From: Alcanivorax borkumensis SK2
Lineage (GTDB): Bacteria; Pseudomonadota; Gammaproteobacteria; Pseudomonadales; Alcanivoracaceae
Assembly (NCBI RefSeq): GCF_000009365.1
Contig: NC_008260.1
Span: 779,501 to 843,500 of the forward strand
Direction: 5' to 3'
Length of the DNA stretch: 64,000 bases
This document shows positions 35,899 to 44,912 of this stretch, piece by piece (position 1 is the stretch's first letter; each line of letters begins with the position of its first letter). Made by a program: the position numbers and the translations under genes. Under the pieces are notes generated by a model. The model ran no database searches and was not told where the DNA came from. It saw nothing but the letters and a program-made list of their open reading frames with translations.

Positions 35899-35928
35899 GT
35901 GACGGGCAAGGGGGCAGGCGGGTACAAT
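35899..35928 (+). promoter_or_regulatory. Sigma-70-type promoter for argG
   Basis: GTGACG (35899-35904), 18 bp, TACAAT (35923-35928), placing the start of transcription about 70 bp before the argG ATG. Confidence 0.5.
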
Positions 35929-36006
35929 ACGCCCCCTCTATATGCCTCACGATTCATCGGGCGCTGGCTCATGCGCTGCCGGCGACCCATTTGCGGAGTC
36001 TTTTCA

Positions 36007-37230
36007 ATGTCCAAGATCAACAAGGTGGTACTGGCTTATTCCGGTGGCCTGGATACCTCGGTTATCGTCAAATGGCTGCAAGATACCTATGACTGTGAAG
36101 TGGTGACGTTCACCGCGGATATCGGTCAGGGTGAGGAAGTGGAGCCAGCCCGGGCCAAGGCAGAAGCCATGGGCGTGAAAGAGATCTACATTGAAGACCT
36201 GCGCGAAGAGTTCGTCCGTGATTATGTCTTCCCTATGTTCCGCGCCAATGCCATCTACGAAGGTGAATATCTGCTGGGTACGTCTATTGCGCGCCCATTG
36301 ATCGCTAAGCGCCTGGTGGAAATCGCCGAAGAAACGGGCGCCGATGCTATTTCTCATGGCGCCACCGGCAAAGGTAACGACCAGGTGCGTTTCGAGCTGG
36401 GCGCCTACGCCTTAGCCCCCGGCATCCAGGTAATTGCTCCCTGGCGCGAGTGGGACTTGAACTCCCGCGAAAAGCTGATGGCGTATTGTGAAGAGCGCAA
36501 TATTCCGGTGGATTTCTCCAACAAGAAGAAAAAATCCCCGTACTCCATGGATGCCAACCTGCTGCACATCTCCTATGAAGGCGGCAACCTTGAAGACCCG
36601 TGGTGGGAAGCGGAAGAAGACATGTGGCGTTGGAGCGTTAGCCCGGAAGCAGCGCCGGATCAGGCGACTTACATTACTCTGGGCTTCGAAAAAGGCGATA
36701 TCGTTTCTATCGATGGTGAAACCCTGAGCCCGGCCGATGTGCTGACCAAGCTGAACAAGCTGGGTGGAGATAACGGCATTGGCCGCCTGGATATCGTGGA
36801 AAACCGCTATGTGGGCATGAAGTCCCGTGGCTGCTACGAAACACCCGGTGGCACTATTATGTTGCCGGCTCACCGTGCCATCGAGTCTCTGACACTGGAT
36901 CGTGAATCTGCACACTTGAAAGATTCGGTAATGCCCAAGTACGCGGAGCTGCTGTACAACGGTTACTGGTGGAGCCCGGAACGTCTGGCTCTGCAGAAGC
37001 TGATTGATGCCACCCAGGAACACGTGAACGGTGAAGTACGCCTGAAGCTCTATAAAGGCAGCGTGACTGTGGTGGGTCGTCGTTCCGACAATGACAGCTT
37101 GTTCGACGCCTCCATTGCTACTTTTGAAGACGATGCCGGTGCTTATGATCAGAAGGACGCGGAAGGCTTTATTAAGCTAAATGCTCTGCGCTTACGTATT
37201 GCGGCTAAAACCGGCCGTAAGCTTAGCTAA
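36007..37230 (+). CDS. argG: Argininosuccinate synthase
   Basis: A 407-residue ATP-pyrophosphatase-type enzyme joining citrulline and aspartate. The P-loop AYSGGLDTS is at residues 10-18. The conserved [15 protein letters not shown] and [13 protein letters not shown] blocks and the tetramer-forming C-terminal helix are present. Length is as expected. The ATG at 36007 begins [14 protein letters not shown]; the long open upstream frame lies over the promoter and is not coding. It is monocistronic with a very strong terminator. It works with argDF at 27-29 kb. Confidence 0.96.
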   Translation: MSKINKVVLAYSGGLDTSVIVKWLQDTYDCEVVTFTADIGQGEEVEPARAKAEAMGVKEIYIEDLREEFVRDYVFPMFRANAIYEGEYLLGTSIARPLIAKRLVEIAEETGADAISHGATGKGNDQVRFELGAYALAPGIQVIAPWREWDLNSREKLMAYCEERNIPVDFSNKKKKSPYSMDANLLHISYEGGNLEDPWWEAEEDMWRWSVSPEAAPDQATYITLGFEKGDIVSIDGETLSPADVLTKLNKLGGDNGIGRLDIVENRYVGMKSRGCYETPGGTIMLPAHRAIESLTLDRESAHLKDSVMPKYAELLYNGYWWSPERLALQKLIDATQEHVNGEVRLKLYKGSVTVVGRRSDNDSLFDASIATFEDDAGAYDQKDAEGFIKLNALRLRIAAKTGRKLS

Positions 37231-37257
37231 GAAACGCGGCACGTTGCATGTGCACGG

Positions 37258-37297
37258 AAACCGCCGCGAACCCTGGGTTCGCGGCGGTTTTTTTTGG
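37258..37297 (+). terminator. Terminator of argG
   Basis: A long GC-rich hairpin (AAACCGCCGCGAACC / GGTTCGCGGCGGTTT) running into eight Ts. Confidence 0.92.
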
Positions 37298-37723
37298 CTG
37301 TTTTTCAGCCCCATAGGTCACATGGACATCTGCAAATCGCATTTCGATCGTAGGATCTTTGCCTCGGTAGACGGTAACTATTTGCATTTGCCCTACACGG
37401 CATCGCTGTGAGCGCAGCTGACAGCACGTTTCTGCCTGCTCGTTTGGTCTGGGTGAAAGTGAATACTCACCTGCAACGTATACATGACGACCGTAGGCCG
37501 AAAAGCAGATGTAGATTACCAGGATTCTGTGTTGCTGCTTTGGATCATGTTGCCGAATGCTAGGCTCAGATAGTTCTCTGGCCTTGGCGGGCGTGGGACC
37601 TTACGCGTTAGCTTTACGGTTTTTTTCTTGTTAATTCACCAAACTGACACCACACTCCGCCCTGATAGGGCAGGGCCTGTACAAGCCTTGTAGCGTTCTA
37701 ATATCGTTGGGAGCCATTCTTGC
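37298..37723. other. 426-bp region without a gene
   Basis: Intergenic DNA between argG and gloA. Only a short GCCCT-GAT-AGGGC dyad (about 37661) and a GTTTTTTTC run (about 37619) are visible. It presumably holds the gloA operon promoter. Confidence 0.4.
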
Positions 37724-38107
37724 ATGCGAATCCTGCATACCATGTTGCGTGTGGGCGACCTTGAGGCGTCCGTTGCTTTCTATACTCAGGTGCTGGGAAT
37801 GACCGAATTGCGTCGTAAAGAGTATCCGGAAGGCCGCTTTACCAATGTTTTTGTGGGCTTCCAGCCAGAATCTGAGGGTGCGGTGCTGGAGTTGACCTAC
37901 AACTGGGATCAGAGCGCCTATGATCTGGGCGACGGTTATGGTCATGTGGCTCTTGCCGTGGACGACGTGTACGCTGCTTGTGAGCGTATTCGGGAAAAAG
38001 GTGGCCGTATTACCCGTGAGCCGGGGCCCATGAAACACGGCACTACGGTACTGGCCTTTGCCCAAGACCCGGATGGCTACAAAGTCGAATTGCTGGGACG
38101 CGATTGA
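37724..38107 (+). CDS. gloA: Lactoylglutathione lyase (glyoxalase I)
   Basis: A 127-residue Ni/Zn metalloenzyme converting the methylglyoxal-glutathione adduct to lactoylglutathione. Metal ligands: His5 ([10 protein letters not shown]), a Glu in VLELTYN, a His in GYGHVALAV and a Glu in [11 protein letters not shown]. The short length is the bacterial Ni-type form. It overlaps the next gene (TGATG), suggesting an operon with the zinc-protease homologue and rimK. Confidence 0.93.
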   Translation: MRILHTMLRVGDLEASVAFYTQVLGMTELRRKEYPEGRFTNVFVGFQPESEGAVLELTYNWDQSAYDLGDGYGHVALAVDDVYAACERIREKGGRITREPGPMKHGTTVLAFAQDPDGYKVELLGRD

Positions 38108-38565
38108 TGGTATCGAATGATTCGCAGGCACTTAGCAAGGTGACGGTAGGGTGGCGCGAGTGGGCTACTTTGCCGGAGCTGGGTATTGATGCCATCAAGA
38201 TGAAGGTGGATACCGGTGCTCGTACCTCGGCGTTGCATGCCTATGAGGTAGAAACCTTTGAGCGCGGCGGTAACGAATGGGTACGTTTTTGTATTCATCC
38301 GATTCAAGATCAGAACACCATTCGTGAATGTGAAGCCCCTGTGCTGGATCGCCGAGTGGTCACTGACTCCGGTGGGCACAAGGAAGAGCGGCCCGTGATT
38401 CGCACAGAGATCGCGTTAGGTGGGCGCCAATGGCCCATAGAAATCACCCTCACTGACCGTGAAAATATGAAATTCCGCATGCTGCTGGGACGAACCGCCA
38501 TGGATTTGATAACTGTGGACCCGACAGCCTCATTCCTACTGGGCGGCACAAAAGAGCAACCATGA
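38107..38565 (+). CDS. RimK-associated retropepsin-like protein (ATP-dependent zinc protease family, RimB-like)
   Basis: A 152-residue protein of the PF05618 family, long annotated as ATP-dependent zinc protease. The [13 protein letters not shown] motif looks like an aspartic-protease DTG site, and LLGRTAM is the usual hydrophobic-Gly partner motif. In Pseudomonas such a gene (rimB) sits beside rimK and its product takes part in RimK-dependent modification of ribosomal protein S6. Here it overlaps gloA by 1 bp and rimK by 4 bp. The catalytic mechanism is not settled. Confidence 0.82.
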   Translation: MVSNDSQALSKVTVGWREWATLPELGIDAIKMKVDTGARTSALHAYEVETFERGGNEWVRFCIHPIQDQNTIRECEAPVLDRRVVTDSGGHKEERPVIRTEIALGGRQWPIEITLTDRENMKFRMLLGRTAMDLITVDPTASFLLGGTKEQP

Positions 38566-39470
38566 AAATTGCGATTCTTTCCCGAAACAAGCGTTTGTAC
38601 TCTACGCGTCGCCTGGTCGAAGCCGGCGAAGCAGCGGGCCATGAAATGCACGTAATTGACACTCTGCGTTGCTATATGAGCATGGTGGCCCACAAGCCGG
38701 AGATTCACTACAAAGGTGAAGTGCTGGAAGGCTTTGATGCGGTGATCCCCCGTATTGGCGCCTCGATTACCCAGTACGGCACGGCGGTGGTGCGCCAGTT
38801 TGAAATGATGGGCGTGTTTCCGGTGAATGAATCGGTGGCGATCTCCCGTTCCCGGGACAAACTTCGCTCCTTGCAGCTATTGTCCCGTAAAGGGGTTGGC
38901 CTGCCGATTACCGGTTTTGCTCATTCTCCGGATGACATTCCTGATCTGATCAACATGGTTCGCGGTGCGCCGCTGGTGATCAAAATGTTGGAAGGCACCC
39001 AGGGAATCGGTGTGGTGCTGGCGGAAACACGCAAGGCGGCAGAGTCGGTGATCGAAGCCTTTATGGGTTTGAACGTCTCGGTGATGGTGCAGGAGTACAT
39101 CAAGGAGGCCGGCGGTGCGGATATCCGCTGTTTTGTGGTGGGCGGCAAGGTGATTGCGGCCATGAAGCGCCAGGCCGCCCCGGGTGAATTTCGCTCCAAC
39201 CTGCACCGCGGTGGCAGTGCTAGCCTGATCCGTATTACCCCGGAAGAGCGCGCCACTGCGGTGCGTGCTGCGCGCATCATGGGCCTCAACGTGGCCGGTG
39301 TGGATATCCTGCGTTCACACCATGGCCCTGTGGTTATGGAAGTGAATTCCTCGCCGGGCCTCGAAGGCATCGAAACAGCCACCAATAAGGATGTGGCCGG
39401 TTTGCTGATCAAATTTATCGAAAAGGATGCGCGGCCTTATAGAACCCAGACAAAAGGATCCAAAGGCTGA
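38562..39470 (+). CDS. rimK: ATP-grasp alpha-L-glutamate ligase RimK
   Basis: A 302-residue ATP-grasp ligase that adds glutamate residues to the C-terminus of ribosomal protein S6, or makes poly-alpha-glutamate. Features: an N-terminal domain ([20 protein letters not shown]), [21 protein letters not shown], the ATP-binding [19 protein letters not shown] and the Mg-binding [14 protein letters not shown]. Length equals that of E. coli RimK (300). The start overlaps the upstream gene by 4 bp, indicating translational coupling. Confidence 0.94.
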   Translation: MKIAILSRNKRLYSTRRLVEAGEAAGHEMHVIDTLRCYMSMVAHKPEIHYKGEVLEGFDAVIPRIGASITQYGTAVVRQFEMMGVFPVNESVAISRSRDKLRSLQLLSRKGVGLPITGFAHSPDDIPDLINMVRGAPLVIKMLEGTQGIGVVLAETRKAAESVIEAFMGLNVSVMVQEYIKEAGGADIRCFVVGGKVIAAMKRQAAPGEFRSNLHRGGSASLIRITPEERATAVRAARIMGLNVAGVDILRSHHGPVVMEVNSSPGLEGIETATNKDVAGLLIKFIEKDARPYRTQTKGSKG

Positions 39471-39480
39471 CGGAGGTCAC

Positions 39481-39545
39481 CGTAGGAGCCCCTTGAGGGA
39501 CGAAATGGGTAGGCGCCATTGGCCTCTTAAGGGCTCCTGCAGGGA
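39481..39545. repeat. REP-like inverted pair
   Basis: GTAGGAGCCCCTTGAGGGAC followed by GAAATGGG, and an inverted partner CCTCTTAAGGGCTCCTGC, make a near-continuous long hairpin. The first half strongly resembles pseudomonad REP elements (GTAGGAGC..CTTG..GCGAA). It lies between rimK and the aspartoacylase-like gene. Confidence 0.6.
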
Positions 39546-39588
39546 GATCTTTAGCACAACGGTTTTTCTCTAAGGTATTGAATAAAAA

Positions 39589-40647
39589 ATGAAAAATAGT
39601 AGAGAGCCTAAAAATACCCCCTTCGAGATCAACGGCATTACGGTTCAGCCCGGCACTCGGGCGAAAGTGGAATTGCCGTTAGCGCAGCTTTATACCCAAA
39701 CACCGTTAAACGTACCGATCCATGTGATTCATGGGCGTAAGCCGGGACCGGTATTTATGGTCAGCGCGGCTATCCATGGAGACGAACTGAACGGCGTGGA
39801 AATCATTCGCCGCCTGTTGCGCCACTCCGCATTAAAGAACCTTAGCGGTACCGTGCTGGCGGTGCCGGTGGTGAATGTGTTCGGCTTTATCCATAAATCC
39901 CGTTACCTGCCGGATCGCCGGGACTTGAATCGCTGTTTTCCCGGTTCTGAAACCGGCAGCTTGGGCGCGCGAATGGCGTGGCAGTTCAAGACTCAAGTGC
40001 TGGACCGGGTTAGCTATGCGGTGGACTTGCATACCGGCGCTATTCATCGCGATAACCTGCCACAAATTCGGGCTAATCTGTCCAACGAAGATACCGGTGC
40101 CATGGCTAACGCCTTTGGCGTGCCGGTGGTGATTAACTCGGTACTGGGCGAAGGCACCTTGCGCGAAGTGGCAGAAGCTCAAGGCATTCCGGTGATTACC
40201 TATGAAGCTGGCGAAGCGTTGCGCTTTGATGAATCCTGTATTCGTGCCGGCGTCAAAGGCGTGCTCAATGTCATGCATCACCTAGGAATGACCGGTAGCC
40301 GCCGTACCAAAGCCCCGCGTGAGCCTTATATTGCTCGTTCTTCAAGCTGGGTCCGTGCGGAACGCGACGGTGTGTTCTTGTCACTGGTGGCGCTGGGTGC
40401 GTGGATTAAAAGCGGCGATTTGATCGGTCGCATTTCCAGCCCGTTTGGTGGCGACGACGTGGATATTATTTCTCCCGCATCGGGCATTCTGGTGGGTCGC
40501 AATAACTTGCCGCTGGTGAATGAAGGCGAAGCCTTGTATCACATTGCTCGTTTCGAGGAAGTCAGTGAAGTGGCGGAGTCACTGGAAGTCTTTACCTCGG
40601 ATATCGAAGACGGGCCGACGCAATCCGGGCAGCTGCCGATTGTATAG
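39589..40647 (+). CDS. Succinylglutamate desuccinylase/aspartoacylase-family metallo-amidohydrolase
   Basis: A 352-residue M14-type zinc hydrolase. Zinc ligands lie in AAIHGDELNG (HxxE) and VDLHTG (His); the substrate-binding DRRDLNRCFPG and the catalytic-glutamate region ITYEAGEAL are present. A C-terminal beta domain (GDLIGRISSPFGGDD) resembles a lipoyl/biotinyl-like fold. The family deacylates N-acyl amino acids, and members often sit next to rimK, as here. A role in removing or editing glutamyl modifications is an attractive inference only. Confidence 0.82.
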   Translation: MKNSREPKNTPFEINGITVQPGTRAKVELPLAQLYTQTPLNVPIHVIHGRKPGPVFMVSAAIHGDELNGVEIIRRLLRHSALKNLSGTVLAVPVVNVFGFIHKSRYLPDRRDLNRCFPGSETGSLGARMAWQFKTQVLDRVSYAVDLHTGAIHRDNLPQIRANLSNEDTGAMANAFGVPVVINSVLGEGTLREVAEAQGIPVITYEAGEALRFDESCIRAGVKGVLNVMHHLGMTGSRRTKAPREPYIARSSSWVRAERDGVFLSLVALGAWIKSGDLIGRISSPFGGDDVDIISPASGILVGRNNLPLVNEGEALYHIARFEEVSEVAESLEVFTSDIEDGPTQSGQLPIV

Positions 40648-40794
40648 AGCATAGAGCATGGCGCGTTGAATTGAGTCAGGAAAGAATGGGGCTCGCTGTT
40701 CGTGGTAACGGCTTAACGCTTTACAAGGCTCCTTATGCCGGTTTGCGTTTGTCTTATGCCTCATTGTTGGGCCGACCTGACACTCGTCTTTTGT

Positions 40795-40800
40795 TATACT
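40795..40800 (+). promoter_or_regulatory. Candidate -10 box for sat
   Basis: TATACT, 48 bp before the sat start. No convincing -35 is seen at standard spacing. Confidence 0.35.
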
Positions 40801-40847
40801 GCGCCGCTATATGGATGCCTCGTTGATTGAGTATTTGGAGTAACTAG

Positions 40848-42053
40848 ATGGTCGCTTTGGTCAAGCCGCATGGTGCGGATGAATTAACCCCCCTTTACGT
40901 CGCCGATGAAGACGCCCGCGTTGCCTTGCAGCGTGAAGCGGAGACTCTGCCTTCGGTGGTGATCAGTTCCTCGGCCGCCGCCAATGCGGTGATGATGGCG
41001 GCTGGTTATTTTACCCCGCTCACGGGTTATATGAATAAGGCCGATATGTTGTCGGTGGCTGATAACCTGACGACCGCCGATGGCCTGTTCTGGCCTGTGC
41101 CGATCCTCAATATGTTGAAGGATGTTAGCGCTATTGCCGGGGCCAAACGTATTGCTTTGCGCGATCCCAATGTGGAGGGTGAGCCGGTAATTGCGGTGAT
41201 GGACGTGGCGGCCATTGAGGAAGCAACTGACGCTGAGTTGGAAGCCGTTGCGGAGAAGGTTTTTTCCACCACAGACAAGCAACATCCGGGCGTGGCCAAC
41301 TTCCTTGCTGCGGGTAACTTTATTGTTTCCGGCGACATCCAGGTGTTGAATTACTCCTACTTTGCTGACGACTTCCCTGACACCTTCCGCACCGCGGTGT
41401 CCATCCGTAATGAATTTGTTGAACGCGGCTGGAATAATGTGGTTGCTTTCCAGACCCGTAATCCGATGCACCGTGCCCACGAAGAACTGTGCCGCATGGC
41501 CCAAGAAGCGCTGAACGCCGATGGCATCCTGATTCACATGCTGCTGGGCAAGCTGAAAGCCGGCGATATTCCGGCTGACGTGCGCGATGCCTCCATTCGC
41601 AAGATGGTAGACGTCTATTTTCCGCCCAATACCGTGATGATTACCGGCTACGGCTTTGACATGCTATACGCTGGCCCCCGTGAAGCGGTACTACACGCGG
41701 TATTCCGCCAGAACTGTGGTTGCAGTCATTTGATCGTTGGTCGTGATCATGCCGGAGTGGGTGATTATTACGGTGCCTTCGACGCACAAACCATCTTCCA
41801 GGAGAAAGTGCCAGCGGGTGCACTGGAAATTAAAATCTTCGAAGCCGACCACACCGCCTATTCGAAAAAACTCGATCGCGTGGTGATGATGCGCGATGTG
41901 CCTGATCACACCAAAGACGATTTTGTACTCCTGTCAGGTACCAAGGTGCGTGAGATGTTGGGCCAAGGCATTGCGCCGCCGCCGGAATTTTCGCGCCCGG
42001 AAGTGGCACAGATTCTGATGGATTATTATCAGGCGCTGGATGCCGGAAAGTAA
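40848..42053 (+). CDS. sat: Sulfate adenylyltransferase (homo-oligomeric ATP sulfurylase)
   Basis: A 401-residue Sat-type ATP sulfurylase that makes APS from sulfate and ATP. It has an N-terminal PUA-like domain and a catalytic nucleotidyl-transferase domain with VAFQTRNPMHRAHEE (HxxH-type site), VGRDHAGVGDYYG and VMMRDVPDHTKDDFVLLSGTKVRE. It is the single-subunit form, not the CysDN heterodimer common in gammaproteobacteria. No APS kinase or reductase gene is adjacent. GGAG precedes the ATG and a terminator follows, so it is monocistronic. Confidence 0.95.
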   Translation: MVALVKPHGADELTPLYVADEDARVALQREAETLPSVVISSSAAANAVMMAAGYFTPLTGYMNKADMLSVADNLTTADGLFWPVPILNMLKDVSAIAGAKRIALRDPNVEGEPVIAVMDVAAIEEATDAELEAVAEKVFSTTDKQHPGVANFLAAGNFIVSGDIQVLNYSYFADDFPDTFRTAVSIRNEFVERGWNNVVAFQTRNPMHRAHEELCRMAQEALNADGILIHMLLGKLKAGDIPADVRDASIRKMVDVYFPPNTVMITGYGFDMLYAGPREAVLHAVFRQNCGCSHLIVGRDHAGVGDYYGAFDAQTIFQEKVPAGALEIKIFEADHTAYSKKLDRVVMMRDVPDHTKDDFVLLSGTKVREMLGQGIAPPPEFSRPEVAQILMDYYQALDAGK

Positions 42054-42098
42054 TCGGCCCCAAGAGCCGTTGCGCTTGATCGACATTGAGTAAAAGGA

Positions 42099-42126
42099 AA
42101 AAGCCTCTGGAAAGAGGCTTTTTTTT
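42099..42126 (+). terminator. Terminator of sat
   Basis: AAAAGCCTCT-GGAA-AGAGGCTTTT plus further Ts. Confidence 0.9.
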
Positions 42127-42216
42127 GTTTATGGATGGTCGACGTTGGACAGGAAAAAATAAGCAACTATAAGCAACTAAGGAGAGCGGCTGGCCATCGT
42201 CGCGTTTTTAGCCGTG

Positions 42217-42543
42217 TTATTGTGGCTGGTTCGGTCCCGTGCATTGGAAGGTGGCATTGACGGTCCAGCCGATGCAATTTCCATCCTGGGTTTCATTGTT
42301 GCAGGTCCGCTTCGGTTTGCCGCTGGGAATCGCACCGTTATAACCCCAGCCTTGGCATTGGGTGCTGGCTTTCTGCAGGCCCTGTTGCCAATCTATCTGT
42401 GGGTTTTGCATCAGGCTGTAGTCGGTGGCCAGGGTCACGGAGCCTTCGGCTTGGTTGCCATCGGCGACGCGAATCGGCGAGGCGGGGGTTACGCAGGCGG
42501 TCAGCGAAGCAAAGGCAAGAACGGCAATCAATCGAGTGAGCAT
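42217..42543 (-). CDS. YecR-like lipoprotein
   Basis: A 108-residue lipoprotein. The signal MLTRLIAVLAFASLTAC ends in a lipobox (LTAC, lipidated Cys17). The mature part VTLATDYSLMQNPQIDWQQG, QCQGWGYNGAIPSG and RTCNN aligns in pattern with the small YecR family, known in E. coli as a flagellar-regulon lipoprotein of unknown role. Four further cysteines could form disulfides. GGAG precedes the ATG. It is convergent with sat. Confidence 0.75.
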   Translation of the reverse strand: MLTRLIAVLAFASLTACVTPASPIRVADGNQAEGSVTLATDYSLMQNPQIDWQQGLQKASTQCQGWGYNGAIPSGKPKRTCNNETQDGNCIGWTVNATFQCTGPNQPQ

Positions 42544-42807
42544 AAAGCGCTCCAGTCAGTTTGTGAGCATTAACCGGCAAGTTTACGGGCTGGCTTGACG
42601 GACTCAAGCGGCAATCTGTAAAGAAAGCAAAATGGTGATAACGGTAGTGTCTGTATTCCCGCAAAAGAGGCAACAGACCAGTGGAGCCGTTTGACAGAGC
42701 AATGGCGCTGATTGGCAGGTATTATGCTGATTTTACGGGGTGGTTTTTAAGATCCCGTCCGTCGATTTTTCGGGCAGTAGGTCTGCCCAGAACCCAGGGA
42801 AAAGCTG

Positions 42808-43713
42808 ATGACAGTGATTCTGGCCTGCCTGCTAATTTATGCCGGCTGTATTCTTTTTATCCGGATGCGTAATCGCGAGCCGTTTGGCTTGAAGCGCCAG
42901 TTGTCGGATTTTTCCACCTTTATGGTGCCGTTCAATATCCCCGCCTATTTGCTGTCCAAAGTGCCAACCACACCGCGTATCGATTTGTCGTATCTGCCGG
43001 AGCTGCAACTGATTGAAGATAACTGGGAAACCATCCGTGATGAGGCGGTGGCGCTGTACCAAGGTGGTTTAATTACGGCAAAGGATGACCTGCCCGCTAG
43101 CAGCTTCTATAAGGATAACCGTTGGACCAGCTTCTACTTGAAGGTGTACGACAATAAGCTTCCCTCCGCCTACAATTTAGCGCCTAAAACCATGGCGCTG
43201 CTGGAGCAAATCCCGACGCTGAATATCGCCTTGTTCGCGGTGTTGATGCCGGGCAAGAAGCTCAATCGGCACCATGATCCTTTTGCCTACACCTTGCGAT
43301 ACTCCATTGGGTTGAGTACACCCAACGATGAAGGCTGCGGATTGACGGTGGATGAAGAGGATTATATCTGGCGTGATGGCGACAGTATTATCTTTGATGA
43401 AACCTATATTCATTCCGCTTGGAACCGTACCGAGACGCCTCGTATTATTTTGATGACAGACGTGGACCGGCCCATGAAAATTAAATGGGTGCAGAAGAGC
43501 TATTGGTTTTTTGGCTGGTTCTTTAATCGTTTGTTCATGATCGATAACGTGGATAGCAGCCATACGGGTATTGGCAACAAATTGGGCAAGGGGGTGTTGG
43601 CTTACAAAGCGTTCCTTAAGTCCGTAAAAAGAAAGAACAAGCCGTTCTATGTGACAGCCAAATGGATAGTGGTGCTGGCGGTGCTGGGCAGTATCGGTTA
43701 CCGGTTGGTGTAA
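42808..43713 (+). CDS. Aspartyl/asparaginyl beta-hydroxylase-family dioxygenase (LpxO-like)
   Basis: A 301-residue Fe(II)/2-oxoglutarate oxygenase with an N-terminal membrane anchor (residues 2-19) and a hydrophobic C-terminus (WIVVLAVLGSIGYRL). The iron-binding triad is seen as HHDPF (HxD) and DETYIHSAWN (His), with a 2-oxoglutarate arginine just after (ETPRIILMTD). Length and anchors match LpxO, which 2-hydroxylates acyl chains of lipid A at the inner membrane. Some relatives act on other substrates. It is flanked by unrelated genes and appears monocistronic. Confidence 0.85.
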   Translation: MTVILACLLIYAGCILFIRMRNREPFGLKRQLSDFSTFMVPFNIPAYLLSKVPTTPRIDLSYLPELQLIEDNWETIRDEAVALYQGGLITAKDDLPASSFYKDNRWTSFYLKVYDNKLPSAYNLAPKTMALLEQIPTLNIALFAVLMPGKKLNRHHDPFAYTLRYSIGLSTPNDEGCGLTVDEEDYIWRDGDSIIFDETYIHSAWNRTETPRIILMTDVDRPMKIKWVQKSYWFFGWFFNRLFMIDNVDSSHTGIGNKLGKGVLAYKAFLKSVKRKNKPFYVTAKWIVVLAVLGSIGYRLV

Positions 43714-44147
43714 GGAGGGGGCGCTGCCTGCACCCGGTGAGGGTCTGATTTAGCTGCAGCATACCCTCCGACTGCAAGCCTCTTTCTCCTTCTCGGCTTG
43801 CCAACAAACGTGTGTCTTTATTTATGATGTGAACCCCGCAGCATCTGGGGCCGGAGGGTATTTGAGTACCGCGCATGGCTTGTGATGCCAGCAAACAGAA
43901 GCATTGCGCAGGCTGCTGGGGCCGGCATCACTGGTGTGGCACGGCGTTGGAGCAGGCAAACGGGTGTGGATCGGCAGCTCGAGAGTCGGCTACACATGAC
44001 GCCCGTTAGCCCCATATACGTATAGCCTTTGTTATTCCGGCCTGATCGGCGTTTCCCCTGCGCCCATGGCACCGTTATTATGGCCAACTTGATCGGCCGC
44101 CCATTAGGTGGCCTGGGCACACAGACCTGTAAAGCAAGGATCTAACA
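43714..44147. other. 434-bp region without a gene
   Basis: No supported coding frame. It contains a GGCCGCC-CATTAG-GTGGCC dyad (about 44093-44113), just before the next gene, and no clear promoter or RNA motif. Confidence 0.4.
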
Positions 44148-44822
44148 ATGAAAAACGTGGTGGCGATTCCAGCAAACCCGGCGCTGGTGAACAGCACAGA
44201 AGATTTTATTCATGCGGTTGAAAACGACCGTAAAGATAGCGCAGAAAAGTTTATTGAGATGGTGGACCACCTGACCGATCGTGTTATTAGCCTGCTTCTT
44301 TTGGAACCGGCCAACAGGACCGAGCTTTCTGGCGGCCAGAAAAAAGTGATCGATTTTGCCGTTTCAACGGGGAGTAAGGCGTCCAGCATGCTGACTCGCC
44401 AGATTTTCAAAAAAATCACGAGCAAAGAGTTTTCGCGGGTATTGGCCAATGTAAAGGAGATGTACTGGCCGGCCGGTGACGATAACGATAACCAGGCGTA
44501 TATGGCGTTTGCGGTGGATGACGATTTTGCCGAGCGCTTCCATAAGGCCACTGAATTGTGTGCAGCGGGTAAAGGAACCGAAGAGGTGTCGCTGGTAATC
44601 CGTGCAATGAATGATGTGTCGGACAAAGTGATTGATGAGGTTTTTGTCGCCAATACCAAGGAAGTGAAGGTGGGGTTTGTGTCCCAGAAAGCCTTGAATG
44701 TAGGGGTGGACGGTAGCCGCAAAGCGATGCATGCGGTGAACAACAAGGTTTTGAAAGACCTGAGTGATGCCGATCTAAAGGCCTATATGGAGCAGTATCA
44801 GAGCCTGTTGCGCCAGCGTTAA
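44148..44822 (+). CDS. Conserved-looking hypothetical cytoplasmic protein
   Basis: A 224-residue soluble protein with no signal peptide or membrane segment and no family I recognise. It looks largely helical: an N-terminal DFIHAVENDRKDSAEKFIEM helix, a central EFSRVLANVKEMYWPAGDDNDNQAYMAF segment, and a C-terminal KAMHAVNNKVLKDLSDADLKAYMEQYQSLLRQR helix. Codon use matches the neighbours. AAGGATCTAACA precedes the ATG and a strong terminator follows, so it is an independently transcribed, probably expressed gene. Confidence 0.7.
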   Translation: MKNVVAIPANPALVNSTEDFIHAVENDRKDSAEKFIEMVDHLTDRVISLLLLEPANRTELSGGQKKVIDFAVSTGSKASSMLTRQIFKKITSKEFSRVLANVKEMYWPAGDDNDNQAYMAFAVDDDFAERFHKATELCAAGKGTEEVSLVIRAMNDVSDKVIDEVFVANTKEVKVGFVSQKALNVGVDGSRKAMHAVNNKVLKDLSDADLKAYMEQYQSLLRQR

Positions 44823-44840
44823 GGTTTTGGCGTGAGTACA

Positions 44841-44868
44841 AAAAACGGGGCCTGTAGGCCCCGTTTTT
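44841..44868. terminator. Bidirectional terminator between the hypothetical gene and rhlE
   Basis: AAAAACGGGGCC-TGTA-GGCCCCGTTTTT, symmetrical with A and T flanks, between convergent genes. Confidence 0.9.
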
Positions 44869-44912
44869 TGTTCGCCATCAGTTGCCGGGCGTTATGCGTC
44901 TCGCCACGGCAT

